Assembly (NCBI RefSeq): GCF_013072695.1
Contig: NZ_LXUK01000022.1
Span: 927,084-991,083, forward strand
DNA from: Acinetobacter sp. Ac_5812
GTDB taxonomy: Bacteria; Pseudomonadota; Gammaproteobacteria; Pseudomonadales; Moraxellaceae
DNA: 64,000 nt
Direction of reading: 5' to 3'
Shown one piece after another: positions 25,573 through 33,955 of the stretch; position 1 is the stretch's first letter, and every line of letters begins with the position of its first letter. The notes below the pieces were generated by a model. That model was not told where the DNA came from and did no database searches. It saw nothing but the letters and a program-made list of their open reading frames with translations. Position numbers and translations under genes: made by a program.

Positions 25573-26640
25573 TTACATTAAACCTTTCTTATTCATATAG
25601 TTTTTTAGCTTTCTTTCTGTCGTTTTCAAATCCATTGCAATTTGACTTAAAGTTATACTATTTTCTAATGATGTTTTAATATGCAATGGTATTATTTCAC
25701 TCATTGCCTTTTCTAATGACTCATTCGCTATCAGCTTCCTAAAATTAAAATTCTCACCTTCCATCATATAATCATATTTTTTGTTAACATAAAGGAAAGC
25801 CTCCTTTGAGTTTTTAATATTAAAAAAATTTAAATCAGTTGAAACTATATTGATTTTTTCAACCATTCTTTTATTAAATTCATCTTCTGCCACTTTTGCT
25901 TTTAAATTCAAAGATTCCATATCTATTGGTGGATATAAATTACTCAATAGACTATAAAAAATCTCTAGCTCAATGATATACTTATCTAAATGATCCTTTA
26001 ATTTTTCTGATGTATTTTTATTATTTACTTTTTCACCCAAAATCAATTTATAAATCGTTGCATATAGGCGCGGATGTGCAGAACAATAATTTTCAACATC
26101 ATCAATACTTTTATATTTATGCCACTGATTTTCATCCTCATCAAAAGACAATATCATGTGAGTGGGATGTTCTCTGTGTAAATAATTTCTATTAATTTCT
26201 TTTCTGCAATTTGGCTCATATACTAATAACAGTTTAAAAATCTCAAAATCTCTATGATAACAAGCCTCTATAAAACAATTTCCATTTGGAATGATACCAC
26301 TTACCAACATGGCTTCAACAAACTCTATAACTCCCTTTGAAATCATTATTTCCAAAGGGCTTAAACCGTATATATCTTCAATATTTCTATATTTTTCTGC
26401 CAACATGAGGTTTAAAATTAACAACTGATTTTTATACTTTTCTGATTGATAGGTAAAGTTAAACTGATTCCCATAATCAATAGGATAGCTTACTTTTTCC
26501 GCTAAATATCTTAAACCATCAAATCTTTTACTTTGAAAATTAAAACCACTATTTATGATAATTTTACATAAATCTAAATTACCCTCCTCAATTGCCTTTT
26601 TAACTAGGCGTGTATCAATACTATTTATATCTAAATCCAT
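25573..26640 (-). CDS. Ankyrin-repeat-like protein with C-terminal HTH-like end
   Basis: 355 residues from ATG 26,640 (a TTG upstream is the alternative). The pattern of ankyrin-like helices (KKAIEEGNLDLCKIIINSGF; LSPLEIMISKGVIEFVEAML; FIEACYHRDFEIFKLLL) runs through the first 200 residues. The last 40 residues (SLENSITLSQIAMDLKTTERKLKNYMN) resemble a helix-turn-helix. Very AT-rich compared with the flanking virion genes, so probably acquired. Reminiscent of moron or defence/counter-defence genes; actual function unknown. Confidence 0.65.
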   Translation of the reverse strand: MDLDINSIDTRLVKKAIEEGNLDLCKIIINSGFNFQSKRFDGLRYLAEKVSYPIDYGNQFNFTYQSEKYKNQLLILNLMLAEKYRNIEDIYGLSPLEIMISKGVIEFVEAMLVSGIIPNGNCFIEACYHRDFEIFKLLLVYEPNCRKEINRNYLHREHPTHMILSFDEDENQWHKYKSIDDVENYCSAHPRLYATIYKLILGEKVNNKNTSEKLKDHLDKYIIELEIFYSLLSNLYPPIDMESLNLKAKVAEDEFNKRMVEKINIVSTDLNFFNIKNSKEAFLYVNKKYDYMMEGENFNFRKLIANESLEKAMSEIIPLHIKTSLENSITLSQIAMDLKTTERKLKNYMNKKGLM

Positions 26641-26723
26641 TTCTGTTTCCACACACGTCAAAGCCACCCGTAATTGAATGAACAAAAGCTTCCTTGCTTA
26701 CAATATAATTGTATAGCTATTTT

Positions 26724-27074
26724 TTATTTAAATTCTTTCTTTAAATCAACATATGGCTGCATATTTTCTTCACAGAAAGTATGCTTACTATAAGCAGTAA
26801 TTCTCTTTTTTGTATCTACCAAAACATCCTCTGCAATTTTATCTACCTTTTTTTGTGGAAGAATTCTTCTACATTGACTGTCATCATACAAAGTTAATAG
26901 ATGTGCTTTAACATTTCCTTCAAAGCCACATACATCCTCTAATAGTCCATTGAACATACCTGCGGCTAAAATTTTTTCACATGTTTTTACTTTTTGTTGA
27001 TTCGGCTCCGCAAATGCTGAACCAAAAATGAAAAAAGTGCCAATGAATACAATTAATTTTTGTCTCTTACCCAT
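26724..27074 (-). CDS. Small secreted protein (116 aa)
   Basis: Signal peptide MGKRQKLIVFIGTFFIFGSAFA with cleavage after AFA, then a soluble domain with six cysteines, consistent with disulfides in the periplasm. Overlaps the end of the long lysozyme-domain gene by 8 bases, so is co-translated with it. Not recognised; could modify the host envelope or help lysis. Confidence 0.6.
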   Translation of the reverse strand: MGKRQKLIVFIGTFFIFGSAFAEPNQQKVKTCEKILAAGMFNGLLEDVCGFEGNVKAHLLTLYDDSQCRRILPQKKVDKIAEDVLVDTKKRITAYSKHTFCEENMQPYVDLKKEFK

Positions 27075-29400
27075 TCCAATTTTCCCCCATCCCTAAACCA
27101 CCTGTTATTGCATGAGCTAATAATCTGTTGCTCACATTTTGATTGATAGTACCACTATTTTGATTCTTAACAACAACTTCCTGTGGAGCAGGTGATGTCA
27201 GAAACTCCTTTGCAGGTTGAATTTTGGTTTCCATTTTTGTAGGGTTAAAGCTCGCCCCAAGACTACTTATTCTAGCGGCAGCAGGTGTAACTGAGGATTG
27301 CATATTCAATACAGGAACATTTGTTTTTGCTTTTTGAATTATTGATTCTGCTGTTTTGGAATTACTTATATTTTGGTTGGTTAGAGCACCACCCTGAATA
27401 TTAGATGTATTTTTAGCAGAATCAAGAGCAACACCAATACGGTTAATTGAATTAGCCGAAGCTTTATTTATCCCATCTTGATGACTTGTTTTCCCTGTAC
27501 TTGGGTTTGCAACAGATGACCAAACACTAGAAATATCGGCAATGGCACGCTCCTTGTTTTCACCTTTTCCCTCTACGAAATTCTTTGCTGATTTTGGCAA
27601 TAAATGCATAAACATTCGATCTTGTAATTCTGGTGTAAATTTCTCCTTCCCTGTTAAGCCCATTTCCCTTTTTACATTTTTAAGGGTAGAAGCGATTATC
27701 TGATATTTCCCTGCGGCATTGATTCTATTTGGGTCTCCAAATTGCTTTTTATTTGCATATAGGATCTCATCAATAGTCATATTGGTAAGATTATGTTCAA
27801 CTTTTGATTGGAAATCACCTTTAACTCGACGCTTAGGATTACCTCCAGTATTCACTGATGTATAAGAACCTTCTCCTTTAGCAATCTCATCTGCTAATAG
27901 CTGATACTTTCCAAGTATCCCATTATTTGCAGCAGCTCCGAATTGAGCAGGTTCCCCACCATTTACACCTTTGCCACCATACTGACGGCGCATTAGATAA
28001 CTTGGGTTCGGTTGACCATTAAAAGTAGAATTCCACTTCTCACGGCCCCAATCGGCTAAAGATTTCGCAATTCCACCTGGTGTTAATTTAAAGGCTACAC
28101 TGAAAAGCTTCTCAATCATTGATGGAATATCAGCAGCGATTAGAGAATCTGTCCATTCCTTGATGTAAGGTGCAGCAGCACTACCTATTTTCTCACCAAT
28201 TATAGAACCAAGCCCAGCACCCGCAATGGTGCCAATTGGTCCAAAAATACTGCCTATGGCACCTCCAACTAGACCACCAGCAGTACCGCCTACAGCACCG
28301 CCTTTTTCATTGGTTGTTTTATTACCCCAATTAGAAAATGACATTGCCGTTAATACAGCACCAATAACAGGCAAACCTTTACCAAATTTAAGTATTTTGC
28401 CGCCGTTCTTGATTAGCCCCCCGAATAAGCCACCTAACAGCCCGCCGCCAGCACTAAGAAGCTTACCAATACTTCCTAAAACTCCACCTTTAGATTTCAG
28501 ATTATCTATTAGCTTTTGCAATAGCTTTAATTGTTTACGGTTATGATCAGACTGTTCCTTGGGCAAAGGTTCATTACGTTTGCGTGATTTCATCCATCCT
28601 GTCAATGGCCGTAGCATAAAGCCAGCAGCTCGCTTAACTGGAGACAAGACTGTTGCAACTTCATTGATCGCATCTACAGTTGGATCTACACCTTGTGGTG
28701 AGCTTGGCATTACACCTTTAAAAGCTGACCCCATGGCTCTAATTATTTTTCCTAATATAGTTTTATTCTCATTTCCCGACCCATCCCCCGTAAAACGTCC
28801 CCTCGAATCACGATTACTTCGTGTGCTTTCTGGCTGTACAGGTTCGCTACTGTCACTTTCATTTGAACCATTAACATCACTTTGATTTAAAATTTCTGAC
28901 GGTTGATCTTGTTGCTCTTGTTCATGCTGTGTATCAGCAATATCTTCACTAAACTCTCGAATAATGCTCTCAGGCGAATCAAGGTCTATTGCCTCACGCG
29001 ACGGTAAATTATCATTAGAATTTTGATTATCTTTATTAGATTGAGCCTCGTTTATCAAATCTTCTATTGAGGTCGCAATACGATCTAAAGACACTGTAGC
29101 TTGAATTATTGGGTTAGCTTGTTCTCTAATTAAATCCGCAAACTCAACTGGTTTGATCTGTGCATCAATGAGTGCCTGTTCCAATGCACTTAGTTTTAAT
29201 TTTGGCTGTTTATTATCTGGGTATTTTTCTAACAGGTTTTTTTCTAAGTCATTCTGCATGTTCAATAAAATATCCCGAATCTCTTCGGTTGTTTTATCGA
29301 TCTTTGAAACGTCTTTTCCTGCCTGTTTTAGACTAATAATAAAGCCTTGTGCATCGTATTGAAGAAAAGTTCTATTTTGTTCTTGATCATTGCTAGACAT
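27067..29400 (-). CDS. Long virion protein with lysozyme-like domain
   Basis: 777 residues. N-terminus (1-200) charged and low complexity with coiled-coil helices; residues 300-410 contain Gly-rich hydrophobic repeats (GGLLGGLFGGLIKNG, GGLVGGAIGSIFG) that can insert into a membrane; residues 495-640 look like a lysozyme/transglycosylase fold (AKGEGSYTSVNTG, NRINAAGKYQII, TPELQDRMFMHLL). The C-terminus is Ala/Asn-rich. Such a protein fits a tape-measure-like or DNA-ejection protein with cell-wall activity. First gene of its late unit, element at 29,464. Confidence 0.65.
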   Translation of the reverse strand: MSSNDQEQNRTFLQYDAQGFIISLKQAGKDVSKIDKTTEEIRDILLNMQNDLEKNLLEKYPDNKQPKLKLSALEQALIDAQIKPVEFADLIREQANPIIQATVSLDRIATSIEDLINEAQSNKDNQNSNDNLPSREAIDLDSPESIIREFSEDIADTQHEQEQQDQPSEILNQSDVNGSNESDSSEPVQPESTRSNRDSRGRFTGDGSGNENKTILGKIIRAMGSAFKGVMPSSPQGVDPTVDAINEVATVLSPVKRAAGFMLRPLTGWMKSRKRNEPLPKEQSDHNRKQLKLLQKLIDNLKSKGGVLGSIGKLLSAGGGLLGGLFGGLIKNGGKILKFGKGLPVIGAVLTAMSFSNWGNKTTNEKGGAVGGTAGGLVGGAIGSIFGPIGTIAGAGLGSIIGEKIGSAAAPYIKEWTDSLIAADIPSMIEKLFSVAFKLTPGGIAKSLADWGREKWNSTFNGQPNPSYLMRRQYGGKGVNGGEPAQFGAAANNGILGKYQLLADEIAKGEGSYTSVNTGGNPKRRVKGDFQSKVEHNLTNMTIDEILYANKKQFGDPNRINAAGKYQIIASTLKNVKREMGLTGKEKFTPELQDRMFMHLLPKSAKNFVEGKGENKERAIADISSVWSSVANPSTGKTSHQDGINKASANSINRIGVALDSAKNTSNIQGGALTNQNISNSKTAESIIQKAKTNVPVLNMQSSVTPAAARISSLGASFNPTKMETKIQPAKEFLTSPAPQEVVVKNQNSGTINQNVSNRLLAHAITGGLGMGENWNG

Positions 29401-29463
29401 AAAAAATCACCCTAATTTTACATAGAGTGATTGTGAATCAATTCGGCATTATCAATATTAATT

Positions 29464-29470
29464 GTTCCAA
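29464..29470 (-). promoter_or_regulatory. Late element (TTGGAAC) copy 11
   Basis: Minus-strand TTAATTGGAAC adjoining the stop of the preceding gene, 64 bases before the ATG at 29,400. Confidence 0.6.
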
Positions 29471-29845
29471 TTAAGCGAATTTTTCATTTGTTTCGTCATT
29501 GATTTGATTACAAACAACGGCAGCATGTACAAGAGGTGATAGCTTATTCAACAATTCAATTAAACTAGGTAAATTTCGCGTTGTGAAGTAAGTTACATCA
29601 TTCCCAGTTGGACAAAATTCTACTAGATACTTTGGCAAAGCAGAACTCTTGCCTAGTTCATAAAGATTTATGGGATTTCCAAGAAGTTTATCTTCAATTT
29701 GGTAAAGTCCAGTACCATCTCGATATCCTAGACCTTTAATTACTTCACTTAAGTCAGATTCATTATTTATTGCGATATACTCTTCAATAAAATTGTTCTC
29801 TTCAATCCAACCATTTTTAAAATCATAGCTCCAAAATTCAGACAT
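29471..29845 (-). CDS. Late protein, unknown (124 aa)
   Basis: 124-residue acidic soluble protein; first gene of the late region reading leftwards. AAAGGAG precedes the ATG. Late element 12 lies 161 bases upstream, farther than in other units. No motif recognised. Confidence 0.55.
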   Translation of the reverse strand: MSEFWSYDFKNGWIEENNFIEEYIAINNESDLSEVIKGLGYRDGTGLYQIEDKLLGNPINLYELGKSSALPKYLVEFCPTGNDVTYFTTRNLPSLIELLNKLSPLVHAAVVCNQINDETNEKFA

Positions 29846-30005
29846 GTTCTTCTCCTTTAGAATCAGTCTCTGTAACTTTTCGAGATTAACATAGCTTTTG
29901 AAAAGATTTTAAAGAAGCCTATACAATCAATTTGAGTTTCGTCATAAATCTTACATTCTGGTTACATATTTACTTTTTTCACTTTATTTAACCACCTGTC
30001 TAGAT

Positions 30006-30012
30006 GTTCCAA
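30006..30012 (-). promoter_or_regulatory. Late element (TTGGAAC) copy 12
   Basis: Minus-strand GATTTGGAAC in the divergent space between 29,845 and 30,057. 161 bases from the leftward start, so possibly a separate upstream start point. Confidence 0.4.
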
Positions 30013-30056
30013 ATCGAGTGTTATATTCTTTGGCTAAAAATTAGCTAGGACTTGCA

Positions 30057-30746
30057 ATGCTAACAGTAACACTGACACCATTTTCATTAGGTGCAAAAAT
30101 TTCGGGTACTGAAGATGATCTAATAGAATTATACGAAGCTATTAGTGACATTTTACCTGATGATGAAGATTGGGACGATGTGCTATTGGTATTTGGACTA
30201 AAATATGATTTAAGAAAGGCTTGGTCGGGCAAAAGGCATATTGAAACCATTAGTCTACCAATCATCGAAAATAGCTCAGTACATTTGCCCCAAAAAATAT
30301 ACTCAGTTGATGTATTGCTACCAATGCTGTTTTGTCAGATTCATATACTTTTCAGCTACATTGAACACTTTTATATAAAGTATGAAAAATCATTAAGACT
30401 GATTGAACATCTGAACCAAGAACTTATTTATAAAATTGAAGAAAAATCAGTAGATGCAGCATTATTCTATATAAATTGGTCTGAGAATAATGCTCCTTTT
30501 AGTAGGGACTATCATTTTGCACATATTGATTTAATTACAAGTGAATATATTAAACTAAGCGGTGAGAGAGTTCACCATATTTTAGATATTCTAAAAGATT
30601 TAACTGAAAGTAGTGAATCGTATTGTGCCACTGCCAAACTTATAGAAGAAGCAGCCACAACACTAAGTTGCGATCCTTCTGATGTTATTTTTGATGAACC
30701 ACTTGAGACTTATGAGCAATTAGATCAGGGACAATATCTTTGGTAA
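30057..30746 (+). CDS. Lone rightward gene, moron-like, unknown (229 aa)
   Basis: 229 residues. The only rightward gene between the late and early leftward blocks. The opening MLTVTLTPFSLGAKISGTED with DDLIELYEAISDIL recalls the DUF6904-type proteins found in bacterial genomes and prophages (low confidence). No membrane segment or enzymatic motif. Its isolated orientation and separate expression are typical of moron genes expressed from a prophage. Convergent with the early operon, which ends at 30,798. Confidence 0.6.
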   Translation: MLTVTLTPFSLGAKISGTEDDLIELYEAISDILPDDEDWDDVLLVFGLKYDLRKAWSGKRHIETISLPIIENSSVHLPQKIYSVDVLLPMLFCQIHILFSYIEHFYIKYEKSLRLIEHLNQELIYKIEEKSVDAALFYINWSENNAPFSRDYHFAHIDLITSEYIKLSGERVHHILDILKDLTESSESYCATAKLIEEAATTLSCDPSDVIFDEPLETYEQLDQGQYLW

Positions 30747-30797
30747 AAACTATCGCTTAGGCCAAGTTTTTACCACTTCTTCACCTCTTTCAAGATA

Positions 30798-31097
30798 CTA
30801 GAGCAATGATTCCGATTTCGACTTTCCGTTCAGATCGAAAGTACAAATATTTTTCCCATGATTAGATCGTAGCCGATGCCCCACGGCGATTTCATCGGCC
30901 TCGGCAAGTCGGTAGTTATCGCCGTATTGCGTTAGTATCTCACCAGAATCTGACTCTTTAATGAGATACTTATTCCGCAGGAGAAGATCATCCCAAATAA
31001 TGCCCACAACCTCATCGACTTTATTGAAATCAGATCCCCATAAACCTACATAGAGGACCTTATCACCTACATTAAATTGACTCTTAGATTGGCTCAT
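30798..31097 (-). CDS. Early protein with SH3/KOW-like N-terminus (99 aa)
   Basis: From MSQSKSQFNVGDKV at 31,097, overlapping the previous stop (31,084). FNVGDKVLYVGLWG begins a small beta barrel. The C-terminal motif YRLAEADEIAVGHRL is shared with the protein at 31,393 (FRQATTDEIVAGHRI). Likely a small DNA- or protein-binding phage accessory. Last gene of the early operon. Confidence 0.55.
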   Translation of the reverse strand: MSQSKSQFNVGDKVLYVGLWGSDFNKVDEVVGIIWDDLLLRNKYLIKESDSGEILTQYGDNYRLAEADEIAVGHRLRSNHGKNICTFDLNGKSKSESLL

Positions 31098-31245
31098 CTT
31101 CATCACCATGACTATCATTTTCATTGTCATCGTCACCAAATGCATCTTCATAGGCATATTGGCATGAATCACATAAACATCGACCAAATACAAACTCACA
31201 TGTTTCTGGTCTATTGCATGCATCGCATATGCCTATAACACTCAT
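31084..31245 (-). CDS. Small zinc-binding protein (53 aa)
   Basis: MSVIGICDACNRPETCEFVF ... GRCLCDSCQYAYEDA: CxxC, then C, then CxCxxC gives enough ligands for one zinc site; the end is strongly acidic (DDDNENDSHGDEDE). Overlaps both neighbours by 4-14 bases (ATGA start at 31,245). Too short for most ORF calls, but the codon context is that of the operon. Confidence 0.6.
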   Translation of the reverse strand: MSVIGICDACNRPETCEFVFGRCLCDSCQYAYEDAFGDDDNENDSHGDEDEPI

Positions 31246-31400
31246 TCTGACTCACACTCTTCTATCCAGTTTTTTGCAGCGTCAAGATTGGTAAAATCGT
31301 ATTGGAAATTGTTATTCATGAAGAGAATAAACCCTCCAAAAGTTTCCTCTACTACAAACCAGCTAAACCGACCTTCATACTCATAGACAACATCAGCCAT
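31242..31400 (-). CDS. Small early protein (52 aa)
   Basis: MADVVYEYEGRFSWFVVEET ... WIEECESE. Aromatic and acidic, coupled to the next gene by ATGA and overlapping the previous end. Unknown. Confidence 0.5.
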   Translation of the reverse strand: MADVVYEYEGRFSWFVVEETFGGFILFMNNNFQYDFTNLDAAKNWIEECESE

Positions 31401-31824
31401 GGGAAACCTCTGTATTAAGCGCCTGTTCTATCTCTTTGACACACATATCAATCATTTCAGCTTCTGCCAAAGCCACAGAATCGCTGAATATGTGCCACCG
31501 ATGATACAATGCTTCTGACTTTTCTTTTAGCTCAGTCAATACGTCATTTGCCGCATCTATCTGCTTTTGAAGGTCATCAATTCTATGACCTGCTACAATT
31601 TCGTCTGTAGTTGCTTGGCGAAAGTTACTTGGATGCCTTTCCTTTCTTCCGCCAAAACCGCAATCCAATAACAGCAAATCAACTTTTTCACCATTATAAA
31701 GTCCTGCAAGTTTTTTGTGCTCTATGACTGTTAAAACTGCATTACCATCATGATTGTATAAAGGAACAACATTATCCCCTGTCTTAAAGATTTCATGCTG
31801 TAGTATATTTTTTTGCATACTCAT
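31393..31824 (-). CDS. Early protein with DEIVAGHRI motif (143 aa)
   Basis: A beta-barrel-like N-terminus (FKTGDNVVPLYNHDG) is followed by SNFRQATTDEIVAGHRI, shared with the 99-residue protein at 30,798, and then a coiled-coil C-terminus. Coupled to the next gene by 4 bases. Family known only as small phage proteins; function unknown. Confidence 0.55.
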   Translation of the reverse strand: MSMQKNILQHEIFKTGDNVVPLYNHDGNAVLTVIEHKKLAGLYNGEKVDLLLLDCGFGGRKERHPSNFRQATTDEIVAGHRIDDLQKQIDAANDVLTELKEKSEALYHRWHIFSDSVALAEAEMIDMCVKEIEQALNTEVSHG

Positions 31825-32033
31825 AGTTTAGCTCCAACAAATCGATTGAAGAACCTACGAATCAAATATGACCGAAGATATGACGTAACGAAAATTACTG
31901 CTTGAAGTTGGAAACTTTCATAAGCCGTCAGTCCAAAACACTTCAGAACGATAAAGCCAATTAATAAACCGACAATGTTTTGAGTAAGTGTTTCAGCATG
32001 GCTTTGCATCCATGTTTGTTTAATTGTTTTCAT
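31821..32033 (-). CDS. Small membrane protein (70 aa)
   Basis: From ATG 32,033 (MKTIKQTW). Two hydrophobic helices, IVGLLIGFIVLKCFGLTAY and SFQLQAVIFVTSYLRSYLI, joined by a short loop, with a basic end (RRFFNRFVGAKL). A GTG at 32,045, overlapping the upstream stop, is the alternative start. Early-region membrane protein; may act on the host envelope or in exclusion. Confidence 0.55.
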   Translation of the reverse strand: MKTIKQTWMQSHAETLTQNIVGLLIGFIVLKCFGLTAYESFQLQAVIFVTSYLRSYLIRRFFNRFVGAKL

Positions 32034-32041
32034 CACTTTTA

Positions 32042-32431
32042 TCACCGCAACAATGCAAATGCTGGACTAAATACAAGAGAAGCTAGGCTACGGTCTGTGT
32101 ACGCCTTTTTGTGGTGCTTTTCATCCGCCTCATTGAAATCAGTGGTATCAGAAAATTTAAAGTCATTCATCCAATACATCAAATGATCACCATGATCGTC
32201 TGTTACTTCAAATAAGTTGCGCATGAATTTTGGTAAAACCACATACTCATTTGACTGATTCACCAGTCGCGGGACACCATTCATCATCACAAAAGAAAGT
32301 TTGTGCTCTTTACAATATGGAATGATCCTATTTTGTAAAACCTCCTCTGCCAGATTTCGCAATTCCTCTTCATATTGCTTTTGAAAGGCATCTATACGCT
32401 TTTTAATTTTTGCTGGAGTCATTGATATCAT
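32042..32431 (-). CDS. Early protein, unknown (129 aa)
   Basis: Start MISMTPAKIKKRIDAFQKQY at 32,431, which overlaps the stop of the previous gene (ATGA) and follows GGAGC; a longer TTG start is possible. Helical N-terminus and a charged C-terminus. Unrecognised. Confidence 0.55.
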   Translation of the reverse strand: MISMTPAKIKKRIDAFQKQYEEELRNLAEEVLQNRIIPYCKEHKLSFVMMNGVPRLVNQSNEYVVLPKFMRNLFEVTDDHGDHLMYWMNDFKFSDTTDFNEADEKHHKKAYTDRSLASLVFSPAFALLR

Positions 32432-33120
32432 TGGCTTTGCTCCGATAAATTCTTCAATGTTTTTAGACAATCATTTAGGTTTACGTCTTGCTGTAATTTA
32501 AGAATTTCATGCGCTTGCTTTTGGTTTTCCAACTCCAAACGGGTGAAATTTCTTTGCATGTATAGAATTCTTTCTGGATCCCTTAATCGGGCCAAAGCCA
32601 TAGTCAGTAAATTAAATTCATTCTGAATATTTCGCTCATGGAACGTGAAATCAATGAAGCTTTGCTCTAATGCTTTTCCATTACGCCAATACTGTGGATT
32701 TTGATTCCATTCGCTGGTGTGCTTATCTTTCGGCACAGCCATTGCCCCCTTGATGTATTTGCATCTTTTCCCGTTAGACACATAGATAAGGCCCCAACGC
32801 TCAGGCAATTCATCAGGATGGATTAAATCAGTCGGGCAAATGAAATATCGCCATTTGCCAATACCTGTCTCTGGTGCAATTCGATGCGGCTTTTTACGGT
32901 CAGCCAAGAAGTCAGCACGACTTGTTTTGGCTTCTAATAAGATTGTCCCAACATCGTAGCCATTGCCGTGGCGTATCCCGAATACATCAGGGTTTTCGCC
33001 GTAGCATGATGGTTCAACTATTGAAAAATGACATCCATGACCATTAGCAGATTCAGGCTTCCGTAATAGTGCAGAACCTACCTCACATAATTCGCGGTGA
33101 TTTAATTTTGCTTGTGTCAT
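32428..33120 (-). CDS. MmcB-like PD-(D/E)xK nuclease
   Basis: 230 residues. The stretch PDVFGIRHGNGYDVGTILLEAKTSRADFL followed by KWRYFICPTDLIHPDELPERWGLIYVS follows the pattern of MmcB-type proteins, with D in PDVF and E-x-K in LEAKTS as the PD-(D/E)xK core, then a helical C-terminus. Probably a nuclease in phage recombination or repair. The C-terminal helices are an addition. Confidence 0.7.
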   Translation of the reverse strand: MTQAKLNHRELCEVGSALLRKPESANGHGCHFSIVEPSCYGENPDVFGIRHGNGYDVGTILLEAKTSRADFLADRKKPHRIAPETGIGKWRYFICPTDLIHPDELPERWGLIYVSNGKRCKYIKGAMAVPKDKHTSEWNQNPQYWRNGKALEQSFIDFTFHERNIQNEFNLLTMALARLRDPERILYMQRNFTRLELENQKQAHEILKLQQDVNLNDCLKTLKNLSEQSQ

Positions 33121-33953
33121 GCTATTGCCTCTTGTTCTTCATCTTGTTCAGGATCACCGGCTTCAATCATTGCCAATTTACGAGCAAAGGCAGCTTTTTT
33201 TTCCTCAGCCATTTTCTCTTTTGCAAGTTTCAGTTTTTCCTCTGCACCTGCAATAACTGCTGAACGTTTTGACTGTACTTCCGATTGGTCTTTCAAGTCC
33301 TCTTCTGTTAATCCCCAAAACATGGCATCTATTTTCGCTATATTCGCAACACTGATACTTTGTTTTACGTTTTGTTCGATAAATTGAGAAGTAACTGCCA
33401 TCTTGAACTTAATCATTCCTATGTCATCTTCAGTTGCAGTTTTTAAATCCAATTCCTGAAAGTCTTTTCTTACACTCAGCAAACTATCTAAAGATGAATC
33501 AATTAAACTTGCTAACTTCACAGAACGAAGTCGATTTTCACGAATGATTCTTGTCGCTGTAAGCTTATTTGTATCTGCGACTTTGCTACGTTGAGCATTT
33601 CTTGCAAATTCATCATCATAGGTGCTTACTTTTGACGGTTTTTTGACGGTTTTTTTACTACAACTTTCCTCTTTATTTTCATTAGTTTGGGTTTCATTTT
33701 GACTAGTCATTTTGCTAGTCAATTTTTTAATTTCATCATTGATCTGTTTAGCATTCTTTTTGACTAGATTTTTCGTGCACTTTTTCCATTTCTCAGCGAT
33801 TGCTTTACGGCGCACAACGGAAGGAGAAGGCATTTCACAACCTAACTCCTCTCCCACCTGGTCAACTAATTTTTGCCATGTGATCTTAGGGGATGACTCA
33901 TAAACCGCTTTGAGTCGATCCCATATTTCTTGTGAATAGGATTGAACTGCCAT
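33117..33953 (-). CDS. HTH protein with long coiled coil; possible small terminase
   Basis: 278 residues. The N-terminal 55 residues (WDRLKAVYESSPKITWQKLVDQ ... SPSVVRRKAIAEKW) look like a helix-turn-helix of the type found in small terminases and KfrA-like proteins. A Lys/Asn/Gln-rich middle and a long Ala/Lys/Glu coiled coil follow. Small terminases are normally next to terL, which here is 16 kb away, so the call is only a possibility. Ends 4 bases inside the next gene. Confidence 0.5.
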   Translation of the reverse strand: MAVQSYSQEIWDRLKAVYESSPKITWQKLVDQVGEELGCEMPSPSVVRRKAIAEKWKKCTKNLVKKNAKQINDEIKKLTSKMTSQNETQTNENKEESCSKKTVKKPSKVSTYDDEFARNAQRSKVADTNKLTATRIIRENRLRSVKLASLIDSSLDSLLSVRKDFQELDLKTATEDDIGMIKFKMAVTSQFIEQNVKQSISVANIAKIDAMFWGLTEEDLKDQSEVQSKRSAVIAGAEEKLKLAKEKMAEEKKAAFARKLAMIEAGDPEQDEEQEAIA

Positions 33954-33955
33954 AC

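Noticed and set aside
29178..29184. TTGGAAC inside the lysozyme-domain gene
   Set aside because: Within coding sequence, no unit start follows.
2195..30012. Late element as sigma-54 or P2 Ogr sites
   Set aside because: The sigma-54 GG-N10-GC pattern and the P2 TGT-N12-ACA dyad do not fit the aligned copies.
33117..33953. Firm call as terminase small subunit
   Set aside because: HTH plus coiled coil fits, but it is 16 kb from terL and inside the early operon; kept only as a possibility.
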